From Clostridia bacterium (lineage in GTDB: Bacteria > Bacillota > DAOUPZ01), in the NCBI GenBank assembly GCA_030625885.1, contig DAOUPZ010000021.1:1-64000 (forward strand): a stretch of 64,000 nt of DNA, written 5' to 3'. Position 1 is the first letter of the stretch; every line of letters starts with the position of its first letter. Made by a program: the position numbers and the translations under genes. Below, piece by piece: positions 17,132-27,667 of this stretch. The notes under the pieces were generated by a model. It was not told where the DNA came from and searched no databases. It was given only the letters and a program-made list of their open reading frames with translations.

Positions 17132-18874
17132 CTACTCCATCTTCAGTTTAAAAGAGATATAGTTAATTCCCGAAATCCGGATATGGCTGACTTCCTGCCC
17201 CATCTTGCTTAATAATACCAATCCTAGCTGATCCAGTTCCTCCTGAGTGGCAAGAGTCATATCTTTTGCTGCTTCGATCCTATCAATCTCATCAGCCGTA
17301 GACCGATCCTGTACTTCCACCGCAATGCCATCCTCTTGCTGAATGAAGGTAAATAAAGTATGATTGCTCAAGCCCTCTTTTTGCTGTATATTGCAAAGAT
17401 AAATAAATACCTCCTCACATAAAAGCTGGAGATTAAGTACCAATTTGTGAGTCAGTTTAAAGCTTTTTTCCATTTCACTGATAAATTCATTCAGTTCTTC
17501 CAAAGCCCCTGTCTCTGACTTTAACTTTAGGTTTAATCTGTGTTTAGGCATTAACTGAAACAGAAAACTTAAAAGAAAGGCAACTGTTCCCCCGGTAGCA
17601 ATTCCATTATTCAGTAAAGGCGCTAAAGCAGGTGGAATAAGGTTTGGAAAAAAGAGATTGTTTTGTGCCACAAACCCCGACCAAAAAGATAAACCGATAA
17701 TCAAAACAGATTGATAATTGACCCCTGAAAGCGTTGCGATCTGAATCCCAGTCACAAAGAGCATCGCTTGAAAAATAAGCATAGATGCTCCCAGTACCGG
17801 CTGGGGTATATTAATAATCAGCATGCTCAGTTTAGGGAAAAAGGCCAGAAAGGCAATAATCGCCGCACCAAACATGCCCACCTGGCGGGAAGCAACCCCC
17901 GTCAACTCAACCATCGCAATATTCCCAGAAAAAGTAGTGTTAGGAACTGTTCCAGCTAACCCTGCCATAAAATTCCCAATCCCATCAGAATAAAGACTTC
18001 CCTGCACACTTTCATAGTCAATCTTTTTAAAATTACGCAGTGATACACGCTGAATGGCCATCGCATCCCCCACGGTTTCTACTGATCCGACAATAGTTAC
18101 AATGATAAAGCTAAGGAGCAATGGTAAATATTCCCTTTTAAGCTCAAATTGAACCCCCGGCCAGCTTCCTCGCGGCAAACCAAAGAACGCTGCTTCCCGG
18201 ACAGAAGATAGATCAACCCTACCTAAAAAAGCAGCCAAAATATACCCTAATATAATCCCAATAATAGGTCCCCACAAACGAATGGTTTTATTACCATAGA
18301 TGGACGCCCCTAATATGATTATGAACGTCACCAAGCCTATCAACAGATTTTCTATAGAGCCATACGCCGGACTTCCGGGTTGCCCCACCCATAAACTAAT
18401 AGCAATAGGAACCAGCGTAACTGGAACCAACATAATCACCACCCCGCCCACCGCAGAGGTAATGATTTTCCGCAAACGTCCAAGAAAATAGGAAAATAAA
18501 AACTCAATGGGAGCCGCCAGCATTGACATAGTAGCCACCAAAGCAAAGCCACCCAGTTCCGCCGCTGAAAGGCTACAGGCCAAAAACGCCCCAGACGTCC
18601 CCATAAACAAGGTATACCCTGAACCAATTTTTCCAACTCGTACTGATTGTATCAACGTCGAAATACTAGTTACGATCATGGACGCAAATACGATATATTC
18701 TATTTCTTGTGCCGGAACATGGACGGCATTAGCAATAATAATCGGTACAACAACAATGCTGCTATAAATCGTCAGCACATGCTGCAATGCCTGAAAAATA
18801 GTGATCATTACAGGTGGCTTTTCATCTACAGCATATAAAAGTGTTCCCGCTTGCTTTGCTTTATCCAATTTCAT
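17132..18874 (-). CDS. NCS2 purine/pyrimidine permease fused to an RsbW-like domain
   Basis: A 580-residue protein. Residues 1 to about 440 form a complete uracil-xanthine permease (NCS2) with about 12-14 helices and the family motif NTTFSGNIAMVELTGVASR. After a short linker, about 457-580 resemble an HATPase_c_2 (RsbW/SpoIIAB) domain: an N-box-like LLCEEVFIYLCNIQ with Glu487-Glu488 but Tyr where the Mg-binding Asn should be, no clear DxGxG box, then the QLGLVLLSKM stretch (549-558) and a final beta strand. It is therefore probably not an active kinase. It closes the peptide-export operon, 70 bases behind the second exporter gene. Substrate not determined. Confidence 0.85.
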   Translation of the reverse strand: MKLDKAKQAGTLLYAVDEKPPVMITIFQALQHVLTIYSSIVVVPIIIANAVHVPAQEIEYIVFASMIVTSISTLIQSVRVGKIGSGYTLFMGTSGAFLACSLSAAELGGFALVATMSMLAAPIEFLFSYFLGRLRKIITSAVGGVVIMLVPVTLVPIAISLWVGQPGSPAYGSIENLLIGLVTFIIILGASIYGNKTIRLWGPIIGIILGYILAAFLGRVDLSSVREAAFFGLPRGSWPGVQFELKREYLPLLLSFIIVTIVGSVETVGDAMAIQRVSLRNFKKIDYESVQGSLYSDGIGNFMAGLAGTVPNTTFSGNIAMVELTGVASRQVGMFGAAIIAFLAFFPKLSMLIINIPQPVLGASMLIFQAMLFVTGIQIATLSGVNYQSVLIIGLSFWSGFVAQNNLFFPNLIPPALAPLLNNGIATGGTVAFLLSFLFQLMPKHRLNLKLKSETGALEELNEFISEMEKSFKLTHKLVLNLQLLCEEVFIYLCNIQQKEGLSNHTLFTFIQQEDGIAVEVQDRSTADEIDRIEAAKDMTLATQEELDQLGLVLLSKMGQEVSHIRISGINYISFKLKME

Positions 18875-18944
18875 CCTCTCCTTTAGCTCATTTCAGTATA
18901 TGAATCATATTATTCATAATCAATCGTCACCATGCCTATTACCG

Positions 18945-21848
18945 CTAGGCAAGCTGCCTTTTAGCCAGTTTAGCAAAAAGGCCTTCCTTGTTAATCAGTT
19001 CTTCATAGGTACCATTCTGCACAATCCGCCCATTATGCAACACATAAATCCGATCCGCATTCATAACCGTACTAAGACGGTGCGCTACTACTACCCGGGT
19101 AGCCTGCAAGTTATCCAAGCTTTCACTGACAATTGCCTGTGTCCGATTATCCAGCGCACTCGTCGCTTCGTCAAAAAAGAGCATATGTGGTTTTTTGACA
19201 ATGGCCCGGGCAATTAAAAGGCGCTGCCGCTGTCCTCCCGACAAAGTACCCGCTCCTTCCGTAAGAAAAGTATGCATCCCCATCGGCATTTGCCTGATAT
19301 CTTCGTCTAATCCAGCCATCCGTGCAGCTTCCCAGGCATCATCCAGCGTCAAATTTGCCGATCCGATAATATTGGTAAAAATATCACCGGAAAGCACTTT
19401 GTCATTTTGGAGAACAACACCAATCTGGCGCCGAACACTTTGAACATCCAGCCCATCTAAACCCTGTCCATCATAATAAATCGCCCCTGACTCAGGTGTT
19501 TCAAAACCCAACAACAACCTAAAAAGCGTTGATTTTCCGCTTCCAGACGGGCCAACAAATGCCACAAATTCACCCGATTTAATATGTACAGAAACATCAT
19601 CCAAAATAAATCTCCCATCTGTTTTATAACGAAAACAGGCATGATTGACTTCAATTTCACCTGCCAGTTCACCGACCTCCGCTTTCGCTTCATCTACTTC
19701 TGGCAATTCCTGCAAAATGACTTTTCCTCGCTCATACAAAGGGATAATATTTAGAAGCATCATCCCAATAGATGACAAAGCAATCATAGCCATTAGGAAA
19801 GAGGTAAATGCAGCATTAAAAGCCAGAAAATTTCCTGTAGACAAGTGCACATTCTGCGAAGAAACATACATGGTGAAAATAATCATTGTCGTTATAACAG
19901 GATATGTCCCATTAAATACTGAGAGATAATTGAAAATCATTCGCAACTTAAAAGCAATTTTCCTCTGAATACTGAATTGTTTTGCCCAAAGATAAAAAGC
20001 TCTGTTCTCTGCACCAGCAACACGAAATTTAGCAATACCATTAATAATCTGGAGCACAAGCCCGGATATTTTTCCTTCAATATCCGCATACAATCGATGA
20101 TAACGTATTTGCCCAACGCTTAAAAGAACTATAACACCTATAAACACGCCCCCTAAAGCAACTGCTGTCCATGCTAACGTCATATCGTAAAAAAACAAAA
20201 CCACCAAATTAAAAAGAGAAATCACACTCGTAAACAACGTAGACATAACCGCACCCGAAAAAGCCTCATGAATCGCATCAATCCCCAGTGCTCTTGTTGT
20301 CAAATCCCCTGCCGTAAAACGTCTAAAAAATGTCACCGGCAATCTTAATAGCCGATCCCAGACCGCTGCCTGCAAAGAAGCATTCATCTTTCCTTCTATC
20401 CGTATCAACGTAACAGCGCGAGTAATTTGAAAGAAAAATGCTGCTAAAGAACCTGACATTAGGAGTACGGTCATCCATATCAACTGTCCCCTTTCTGATT
20501 CCGGGATAATACGATCAAATAATATCCCTGTAGCCACGGGGATCATAATACCTAGCAATCCACCCAAAATACCCATTAAAATCACAGTTAGCATATCTTT
20601 TCTGGCAATATCTTTCATTTCAAATCGGAGTAAATCAACCCAAGTAATTGAACGCGCTGGAAAAGGACGATAAAAACTATAGGCAAGTGGCTTTAACCTT
20701 TCCGCAATTTCTTGGGAAACACGCATTTTTACCTGCTTTTGCGGGTCGATTAACTCATAAGAACTAGAACCCACCGGCAGTAAAGCAACAGGTCTTCCAT
20801 CTTGTTCCATGTAACCAACAAGAGGACCATTATCCCTACACCACCACTCTCCCTTTAAAATTACCTGGCGCATACGAATACGAGAAGCCCGGGCAATATC
20901 TCCCAGGGGGTCGTTCTGTTGTCCACTATTTTTCCCCAACAACTGCGGCACGATTTCAATTTCCATAGCATCACCCACCAGTTGGCAAACCCTCAACAGT
21001 GGATCAGATACACCCTCTTTAAAAGCCTGTGTCTCCTCATTTTCATCCACTACAACAGCTGCCAGTTCTGATAGGGCATCTTCCACAAATTTCTGTTCTC
21101 TTACAGCTTTTTTCCTAAAACGGTTTCCTTCCTTCGCTTCCTGTTCTTTTCTATGCCTCCCAATATACTGCAATACTAGATCATGAAATAAATCCAAAGA
21201 TTCTTCGGCAATATCTTGTTTGATAAAGTCTTCTGTCTTGATAACCTGTAGGTCGCTATCTATATGTGAATATAACCATATCTTCTTATTAAGCGGGTAA
21301 AAAACCGCGTTTTTTACACAAGGCCATTCCGCTCCAATAAAACTCAATTTACCTGACAGCGGCTGAACCCACAGTATCTCTTCCTCTGGTCGAATGAACG
21401 AATTTTTCCCCACACTCAATGTCCCATCAGCACAGACCCGGATAAAATCCTTCGGAGGAATATCCTGATTAACGGCCATAGAAAGTTCGTTTACCCAGCG
21501 CTGGAGCAAAACAGCAATATATTGTTGATATTTCACATCATTTGCTAATGCGAACAATTTGGATTTGGGAATCTTAAGAAGGCGTGTACCAGAAGCACCA
21601 TATGCTAAAAGTCCCATCTCCTCCTCTTTCTGTGGCTTTAACCCAAATAATCCTATGCCTGCTCTTACACGATAAAAATGTCTTAACCTCCCTGACGGCT
21701 TACCATTCCTCATTGGCACAGAAAAAATATCTAATCTTCCGTTCTGAACAATCCACACATACTCTGAATCATTCAATAATAACGGCTTATTGCCCTCTAA
21801 ACATATCATGTCGCCCTCTGCTAAAAAAACATTCCCTATATCAGGCAT
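18945..21848 (-). CDS. NHLP-type peptide exporter, ABC permease/ATPase without peptidase
   Basis: A 967-residue ABC exporter subunit of the NHLM_micro_ABC2 type. The first 400 residues are a large cytosolic region with cyclic-nucleotide-binding-like beta structure. Then six helices of an ABC transporter type 1 domain (about 415-700), then the nucleotide-binding domain with [24 protein letters not shown] and [12 protein letters not shown]. In known NHLP systems it pairs with the C39 peptidase exporter, encoded 32 bases upstream. Both ATP sites look intact. It would help move a modified or plain peptide across the membrane. Confidence 0.9.
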   Translation of the reverse strand: MPDIGNVFLAEGDMICLEGNKPLLLNDSEYVWIVQNGRLDIFSVPMRNGKPSGRLRHFYRVRAGIGLFGLKPQKEEEMGLLAYGASGTRLLKIPKSKLFALANDVKYQQYIAVLLQRWVNELSMAVNQDIPPKDFIRVCADGTLSVGKNSFIRPEEEILWVQPLSGKLSFIGAEWPCVKNAVFYPLNKKIWLYSHIDSDLQVIKTEDFIKQDIAEESLDLFHDLVLQYIGRHRKEQEAKEGNRFRKKAVREQKFVEDALSELAAVVVDENEETQAFKEGVSDPLLRVCQLVGDAMEIEIVPQLLGKNSGQQNDPLGDIARASRIRMRQVILKGEWWCRDNGPLVGYMEQDGRPVALLPVGSSSYELIDPQKQVKMRVSQEIAERLKPLAYSFYRPFPARSITWVDLLRFEMKDIARKDMLTVILMGILGGLLGIMIPVATGILFDRIIPESERGQLIWMTVLLMSGSLAAFFFQITRAVTLIRIEGKMNASLQAAVWDRLLRLPVTFFRRFTAGDLTTRALGIDAIHEAFSGAVMSTLFTSVISLFNLVVLFFYDMTLAWTAVALGGVFIGVIVLLSVGQIRYHRLYADIEGKISGLVLQIINGIAKFRVAGAENRAFYLWAKQFSIQRKIAFKLRMIFNYLSVFNGTYPVITTMIIFTMYVSSQNVHLSTGNFLAFNAAFTSFLMAMIALSSIGMMLLNIIPLYERGKVILQELPEVDEAKAEVGELAGEIEVNHACFRYKTDGRFILDDVSVHIKSGEFVAFVGPSGSGKSTLFRLLLGFETPESGAIYYDGQGLDGLDVQSVRRQIGVVLQNDKVLSGDIFTNIIGSANLTLDDAWEAARMAGLDEDIRQMPMGMHTFLTEGAGTLSGGQRQRLLIARAIVKKPHMLFFDEATSALDNRTQAIVSESLDNLQATRVVVAHRLSTVMNADRIYVLHNGRIVQNGTYEELINKEGLFAKLAKRQLA

Positions 21849-21880
21849 ATAATATCCCTCTCTTCAACTTCACATAATCT

Positions 21881-24085
21881 CTAATTCATACTAATGAGTT
21901 GCTTATAGGGGCCAACCACATCTTTCATTTCCTCATGCGTTCCCCGCTGTACGATTTTTCCCTTATCCAAAACAATAATCTCATGACAATCTCTAATTGT
22001 ACTCAATCGATGCGCAACTATAATACATGTACAGCCACGGCGCCGAATGTAATCGTTAACCTGTCTTTCCGTTTCAGCATCTAATGCACTCGTTGCCTCG
22101 TCAAGGATGAGAATGGTAGGATTCGCTGCCAATGATCGTGCAATTTCCAATCGCTGCAACTGACCACCGCTGAAGTTCCTGCCGTTTTCTTCCAACATAT
22201 GTTCATAGCCATCTTCCCGAGCCAGAATATCACTATGAATACAAGCATCTTTAGCACCATTTATGACCTGAGATTCAGGAATCGTGGTATCCCAGAGTGT
22301 TAGATTGTCCCTAATCGTCCCTTCAAACATACTGATATCTTGATCCACCAACGTTAGAGAATGATTGATCACGGATCGAGGCCATTCATTTCGTGTTTTT
22401 CCATCAAACAATATTTCTCCCGACCAAGGTTGATATAAGCCCGCAATCAATTTGGCAAGCGTTGATTTACCGCTCCCCGAACCACCTACCAACGCTACCC
22501 GATCACCCGGATGCAGTTTTAAATTAAAATTTTCAATAAGAGGAGACTCCAAGCGGCTGTAGCCAAAGGTGACGTTTCGCAATTCAACATACCCATTCAA
22601 TTTACAGGAAATATCTAAATCTTCTGACACGGTTAGCTTATCCTCAACCTGCTTGTCCACAGGATAACGCAACACATCATCCAGACGATTGATATCTCCT
22701 TCCACCTCTTGCAGTTGTCCGCCCAAACTTACCAAGTTGTTCACAGGTGCCATAAAACTAGCCATTAAACTTTGAAATGCCACCAACGCACCCACTGTCA
22801 AATGCCCATTCATAACATGTATACCACCCACTGATAGGATCGCTGTATGATTCAATGCTGTCAGCAATGGCGGCACTGCAGAAAGCAACTGACTGGAAAC
22901 TTCCAGTTCCTGTTCTGAATTAACCAGTTTAGCATGATAGCCAGCCCATTTTGCAAAAAAATCTGACTCTCCGCCACTTGCCTTAAGTGTTTCAATAATT
23001 TGCAAACCTGCCATGGACGTACTAAGCAGCTTTCCCCTTTCCTGCAACAATCTTTGGTTTTGATCAACCCGCCGCCGAGATATATATCTTAAAAAAGCAA
23101 CATTCAATAACGCCATAACAAGGCCGATTAAGGTAAGTGTTATATCATACTGTAACATCAATAACAGAAAAAAAACAATCATCATCGCATCTAAAATATT
23201 CGTTGCCAGCTGCCCGGAAAGTAACCGTGCAATCCGATCATTAAGCAATACGCGGGTTCCTATTTCCCCCCCAAAACGCTGACTAAAAAACTCAATCGGC
23301 AAATGAAGTACATGCCAAAAAAATTTGCTTGATGTACTCAAAGCAAGTTTCATTTCCAAACGCAAAAGATAATACTGTTGTAACCAGGATAATACACCCC
23401 GCAAAACGGCCGTAGCCCCCATCCCCATAAGAAGTGGGAACAACCATTCTTTCATTTCTCCTAACAAGATATGGTCCACAAAAACCTTCGATAATACCGG
23501 AATGACCAATCCGGGAATAACCAAAGCTACGCCCACTAACACAACATAGGTTAATGCCATACCATCACCTGTTAGTCTTCTTTTTAATCCGTTAATAATG
23601 GTTCTTTTTTCACCACCAGGCTTAAAAGCATCACCCGTTTCAAAAGTTAGGACAATTCCCGTAAAGGACTGGTCAAACTCTTCTTCAGAAACAATACGAG
23701 GTCCTACACCGGGATCATTTAAATAAACCCTGCCTTTTTTGAATCCTTCTAAAACAACAAAATGGTTAAAATTCCAGTGAATAATCATTGGACTAGCCAT
23801 TTCCCGTAATGCTGCTGGTTCTTTCCGATATCCCTTAGCAATCAATCCATATTCCCTTGCGGCTTTTATAACATTGCTGGCCTTGCTGCCATCCCGGGAA
23901 ACCCCGCAAGCAAGACGCAATTCTTCCAGAGGAACCAGTTTTCCATAGTAACCTAAGATAATGCCCAGTGCAGCCGCCCCACACTCCACAGCTTCCATTT
24001 GTAACACAGTGGGTGTTTTAACCCGTTTAGGTAATTTTTCTCGATTGTTATTTTGTTTTAACTTTGTTTTTATTTGTATCTGCAT
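21881..24085 (-). CDS. NHLP-type peptide exporter with C39 peptidase domain
   Basis: A 734-residue peptidase/permease/ATPase. The N-terminal C39 domain is complete: Cys35 in [11 protein letters not shown], His108 in NHFVVLEG and Asp124 in NDPG. C39 peptidases cut leader peptides after a double glycine. Six helices follow (about 175-440), then a nucleotide-binding domain with [24 protein letters not shown] and [11 protein letters not shown]. It is the central gene of the export operon, 15 bases behind the HlyD-like adaptor. The likely client is the double-glycine peptide at 28949-29080. Confidence 0.93.
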   Translation of the reverse strand: MQIQIKTKLKQNNNREKLPKRVKTPTVLQMEAVECGAAALGIILGYYGKLVPLEELRLACGVSRDGSKASNVIKAAREYGLIAKGYRKEPAALREMASPMIIHWNFNHFVVLEGFKKGRVYLNDPGVGPRIVSEEEFDQSFTGIVLTFETGDAFKPGGEKRTIINGLKRRLTGDGMALTYVVLVGVALVIPGLVIPVLSKVFVDHILLGEMKEWLFPLLMGMGATAVLRGVLSWLQQYYLLRLEMKLALSTSSKFFWHVLHLPIEFFSQRFGGEIGTRVLLNDRIARLLSGQLATNILDAMMIVFFLLLMLQYDITLTLIGLVMALLNVAFLRYISRRRVDQNQRLLQERGKLLSTSMAGLQIIETLKASGGESDFFAKWAGYHAKLVNSEQELEVSSQLLSAVPPLLTALNHTAILSVGGIHVMNGHLTVGALVAFQSLMASFMAPVNNLVSLGGQLQEVEGDINRLDDVLRYPVDKQVEDKLTVSEDLDISCKLNGYVELRNVTFGYSRLESPLIENFNLKLHPGDRVALVGGSGSGKSTLAKLIAGLYQPWSGEILFDGKTRNEWPRSVINHSLTLVDQDISMFEGTIRDNLTLWDTTIPESQVINGAKDACIHSDILAREDGYEHMLEENGRNFSGGQLQRLEIARSLAANPTILILDEATSALDAETERQVNDYIRRRGCTCIIVAHRLSTIRDCHEIIVLDKGKIVQRGTHEEMKDVVGPYKQLISMN

Positions 24086-24100
24086 CAGGTTAACAACTCC

Positions 24101-25039
24101 TCAACGGAAAGGAATAATCATTTGAATGGGTCGTTCTTTTTTCACAATAATCGATGACGCACACAGCGTACCACTCGTCATTTTCATATCTGGTCCTTCC
24201 TTTGATGACCATTTATATCCACTCAGCATACCCTCATCGGGTATCAAATCCACGCGCACTTCGATCGGCGCCCCTTTTCCCAATAACATTTGAACCAGTT
24301 CATCTTTTCCTAAAACACGCATCATTTCCCTGTATGTAACCGGATATTTAGAAACTGAAACCACTCTGCCCATCATAAATCCATATTCCTCTTTCTTAAC
24401 AATGGTAGGTGCAATTTGCACATCCATACCGGGCAATATTTTTTTCCCTTCTTCCAGAGGGATATATACAACAGCTTCCAAATTCTTCACCGTATCACCT
24501 TCCAGTTCTAGACTGACAACTGGTGAACCTAAATCAATAAAATCCCCTTTTTGTACCTTTACTTCCAAAACGCGTCCTTCATAGGAACTGACAACTCGAG
24601 AATCTATCTCCAATCTCTCTTTCAAATGATCGATTTCGCGTTCCAATTTATCAGCATTACCGTTAACTATCCCATTTTTGATTTCTTGCAAGTCAAATTC
24701 CATATCACAGATCTGTTCAGTAATTTCTGTATGATCCATTCTCGCAATAACTTCACCTTTATGAACATGATCCCCCGCAACCACTCTAATATCCGCAATT
24801 TGCCCTTCTGAAAGCGCAATAACGTCGGAAATACCGCCGCCTTTAATCAAAACGCCCTGTCCGTTCACCTGAGTGGAAATGGTACCGAATATACTCCATA
24901 AAATGACGCCAATAAGTAAACAACCCAGACCGATCAAAGCCACCCACCCCCGGGGCGTCGTAACAGTCAGTAACTGATCCAGTTGTTCTGGAGACGAGAG
25001 CCGCTCCAATGCTACTTTACGAAATAATTGCTTTTTCAT
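24101..25039 (-). CDS. HlyD-family adaptor of the NHLP-type exporter
   Basis: A 312-residue membrane-fusion-like protein. It has one N-terminal membrane helix (about 33-53), a biotinyl-lipoyl-like half (VIALSEGQIADIRVVAGDHV), a short coiled region (about 115-150) and a C-terminal barrel. It fits the NHLM bacteriocin secretion protein family and would link the two ABC exporters to the outer face. It sits between the binding-protein lipoprotein (42 bases) and the peptidase exporter (15 bases), clearly in one operon. Confidence 0.88.
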   Translation of the reverse strand: MKKQLFRKVALERLSSPEQLDQLLTVTTPRGWVALIGLGCLLIGVILWSIFGTISTQVNGQGVLIKGGGISDVIALSEGQIADIRVVAGDHVHKGEVIARMDHTEITEQICDMEFDLQEIKNGIVNGNADKLEREIDHLKERLEIDSRVVSSYEGRVLEVKVQKGDFIDLGSPVVSLELEGDTVKNLEAVVYIPLEEGKKILPGMDVQIAPTIVKKEEYGFMMGRVVSVSKYPVTYREMMRVLGKDELVQMLLGKGAPIEVRVDLIPDEGMLSGYKWSSKEGPDMKMTSGTLCASSIIVKKERPIQMIIPFR

Positions 25040-25081
25040 CTCAATTTCTATCCTTTCCCAGTCAGATAATTTAAGCTTTAT

Positions 25082-26251
25082 CTACTCCAGTAAGTAATCA
25101 AACGTCCCCTCCTGCACCACTTTTTTAATCACTAATTTATCCGAAACCTCCCCCATCTCATCAAATGTATGGAAGCCGGTCACCCCGGGCCAGATACTGG
25201 TGGTCCGTAACGCAGCCGCTATTTCATCGGGAACAGTAGAGCTCGCCAATTCCATAGCATGGGCAAGCAACATGACCGCATCATACCCCTGGGCTGCCCA
25301 GGCATCAGGCATGTTACCATATTCTTCTGCAAATGCTTTAATAAATTTCCCTACTTTGGGGCGTTTGTCATACGGATTAAATATGGAAGCTACAACTGTC
25401 CCTTCTGCTGCTTCCCCACAAATTTCCAAAAATTCCGGTAAATCCAAACCATCCCCACTGATAATGGGAACCGCAACCCCTTCTTCCCGTAGTGTACGAA
25501 TAAATTCAGCCCCCTCCGGAACCGTATCTGCTACAAAAACACCGTCAAAGTTAAAAATTCGCCATTTATCCAATGTTCGTTTAAACGTTTCATGGTCGCT
25601 TATATTGGTACACCGATCAACAATTGAGATACCTTCTTCCTGCGCCTGGTCCTCAAACGAATTAGCCAATCCCCGCCCGTATTCATTATCCGCATAAACG
25701 ATCACCATCCGTCGACAACCCTTTTCCATAGCAAATTGAGCCATTTGGCTGCCAATTTCCGTATCACTGGGAATACTACGAAAAATACGTTTATAGCCCA
25801 TTTGTGTGAGCTTAGGACTCGTAGAACCCGGTGTCAACATCAAAAGCCCCGTCTTCTCGTAAATTGCTGAAGCCGGCAGGGACACAAAGGAATTACCATG
25901 ACCGATTACAGCTACTATATCCAAATTATCTGCAAAATCCTGCGCTATTGTCATCCCTCTAGTCGTCAAACCTTCATCATCTTGACGTATTAGACGAATC
26001 TTACGGCTCATTACCCCCCCTGTTGAATTAAGTTCCTGTGCTGCCAGTTGAATGCCTTCCCAAATCATATCATTCCGCTTGGAAAAAGGCCAAGCGACGC
26101 CGATTACAATATCCCCTTTTGCTTTTTTAGCCTTGGCAGCCCGCTCACCAGCTAGATCATGCTCACCTAAACAACCTGTCATAAAAATCATGACACAAAT
26201 TAATACCGCTAAAACCTTATATTTCATAGTAAAGTAAGGCTTATTCAACAA
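25082..26251 (-). CDS. LivJ-like type I binding lipoprotein in the export operon
   Basis: A 389-residue lipoprotein. The signal ends in a lipobox (IFMTGC, Cys27), followed by a periplasmic-binding type I fold (Peripla_BP_6) with IGVAWPFSKRNDMIWEGIQLA and PGSTSPKLTQMGYKRIFRSIPSD, as in branched-chain amino acid receptors. The LivHMGF membrane parts are absent. The start is TTG at 26251, nine bases behind GGGAGGAGG; the ATG eight codons later has no ribosome site. As first gene of the export operon it may be a ligand sensor or a receptor for the exported peptide, or serve the NCS2 permease; all three are inference. Confidence 0.85.
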   Translation of the reverse strand: MLNKPYFTMKYKVLAVLICVMIFMTGCLGEHDLAGERAAKAKKAKGDIVIGVAWPFSKRNDMIWEGIQLAAQELNSTGGVMSRKIRLIRQDDEGLTTRGMTIAQDFADNLDIVAVIGHGNSFVSLPASAIYEKTGLLMLTPGSTSPKLTQMGYKRIFRSIPSDTEIGSQMAQFAMEKGCRRMVIVYADNEYGRGLANSFEDQAQEEGISIVDRCTNISDHETFKRTLDKWRIFNFDGVFVADTVPEGAEFIRTLREEGVAVPIISGDGLDLPEFLEICGEAAEGTVVASIFNPYDKRPKVGKFIKAFAEEYGNMPDAWAAQGYDAVMLLAHAMELASSTVPDEIAAALRTTSIWPGVTGFHTFDEMGEVSDKLVIKKVVQEGTFDYLLE

Positions 26252-26367
26252 GTAAGCCTGCCTCCTCCCTTTCGTAAGTTAAGGACTATTACTTAATTAT
26301 ACTAATATTTCCACAATTTAACCTAAAATCCCTTCTATAATACAACAAACCTTCCCTTAATTAAGCA

Positions 26368-27333
26368 TTAATCACTAAGTTTCAACAACACTTTTTTCGC
26401 ATTAGGCTGCAGCGCATGCTTAAACGCTTCTTTAAATTCCCGGAACGGGTAAACCCCTTCAATAAGCGGCCGAACATCAACCAGGCCGTTTCTCAAAAAA
26501 GACAATGCCAGTCTAATATCCCCACAACGCGAACCAACCAAATGAATCTCATCCACGACCACCTTTGCAAGATTAATTTGAGACAGTTCGTGAGATGTCG
26601 TTTTTAGTACAATCGTTCCTTCCGGCCGGACAAATTGGAGCGCATCATTGACACCATCTGCCTGCCCCGTCGCTTCAATTACAATATCAAAATGATGCGG
26701 CAATTTTATATCAGAAGAAACCTGAATAGTATTTATCCCCTGGCTTTTTGCAATTTCCAACTTGCTTTCATGCTTGCCAACCAGCAAAAGATCAGGATTA
26801 TAATGTTTCAAAGCAAGCGCAATTAACAATCCCAGTTTCCCATCTCCTAAAACCAAAACCTTTAAATCGCTGGTCATATGAATTTGCTGACTGATTTCCA
26901 GCGCAGCAGCTAGAGGCTCGGCAAACACAGCTGCTTCAGTAGCAACAATATCATCAACCAGATAAATATTTTTCAAGGGAACCTTAACATACTGAGCAAA
27001 CGCACCATCCATCCCTTTAATCCCTACTGTTTTCCGCGATACACAGTGACGATGATTGCCTTTTAAACACCAGCTGCAAGTCCCGCAGCCACAATTAATA
27101 TCCGCCACAGCTCTTTTACCTTGCCACTCCGGTCGTTGTGGCGCCTTTTCAATAACGCCCACAAATTCGTGTCCGGGTACTCCTGCAAAATCATAATACC
27201 CTCGATAAAGCTCTACATCCGTATTGCAGATACCAGCCATTAACACTCTAATTAATACTTCATCTTCTTCAGGTACCGGTATCGGTTGATCTATAAACTC
27301 AATACGCTGATTTTGAAATTTGATGCATTTCAT
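26368..27333 (-). CDS. Zinc-dependent medium-chain alcohol dehydrogenase
   Basis: A 321-residue MDR-family oxidoreductase acting with NAD(P). Catalytic zinc ligands lie in GICNTDVELYRGY and PGHEFVG; the structural zinc site is CGCGTCSWCLKGNHRHC. The Rossmann part has LVLGDGKLGLL. The frame is open to 27462, but the MDR domain begins at ATG 27333, which has AAAGGAATGGG upstream; the extra 43 residues are not family-like. It lies between the TPR gene and the export operon. The 117-base gap to the export operon holds no strong terminator. Substrate unknown (sorbitol/threonine-type branch). Confidence 0.9.
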   Translation of the reverse strand: MKCIKFQNQRIEFIDQPIPVPEEDEVLIRVLMAGICNTDVELYRGYYDFAGVPGHEFVGVIEKAPQRPEWQGKRAVADINCGCGTCSWCLKGNHRHCVSRKTVGIKGMDGAFAQYVKVPLKNIYLVDDIVATEAAVFAEPLAAALEISQQIHMTSDLKVLVLGDGKLGLLIALALKHYNPDLLLVGKHESKLEIAKSQGINTIQVSSDIKLPHHFDIVIEATGQADGVNDALQFVRPEGTIVLKTTSHELSQINLAKVVVDEIHLVGSRCGDIRLALSFLRNGLVDVRPLIEGVYPFREFKEAFKHALQPNAKKVLLKLSD

Positions 27334-27567
27334 AAATAACCCATTCCTTTCTTGTTTCTTTCTTTTTAAGTTCCACACCATGCATACGGTAACCTTTTTC
27401 ATATTTTTATTAATTGTTATGTTTAACTTTACAACTGACGGGTATATATAAGACAAGCCCAATTAAATATGCAAGAATAATATGGGACAGTCAGTATGAC
27501 AAAAATTCAAATGACTAGAAAGGAGGGAGATTCCTTTAATATGGAATCAACACCACCAAAAACAGAA

Positions 27568-27636
27568 TGAAGAGAACCTTGTGTTAAATACCTCAAGCCA
27601 CTGCTGAGTGAATTTAAAAATACAAGGTTCTCTTCA
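27568..27636. terminator. Long-loop hairpin after the TPR gene
   Basis: TGAAGAGAACCTTGT and its perfect complement face each other across about 39 bases. On the minus strand it follows the TPR gene stop and is trailed by ATTCTGTTTTT. The large loop is unusual for a simple terminator. Confidence 0.55.
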
Positions 27637-27667
27637 TTTTATCCTTCTTTATATTCTCATCTAAATC

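Noticed and set aside
25200-25697. 165-codon plus-strand frame opposite the LivJ-like gene
   Set aside because: The opposite strand has a complete lipoprotein with family motifs; this frame has none.
27496-27570. Plus-strand 24-codon frame ending STPPKTE, resembling a peptide precursor
   Set aside because: No ribosome site before its start, no double glycine, and its end lies in the hairpin that follows the TPR gene.
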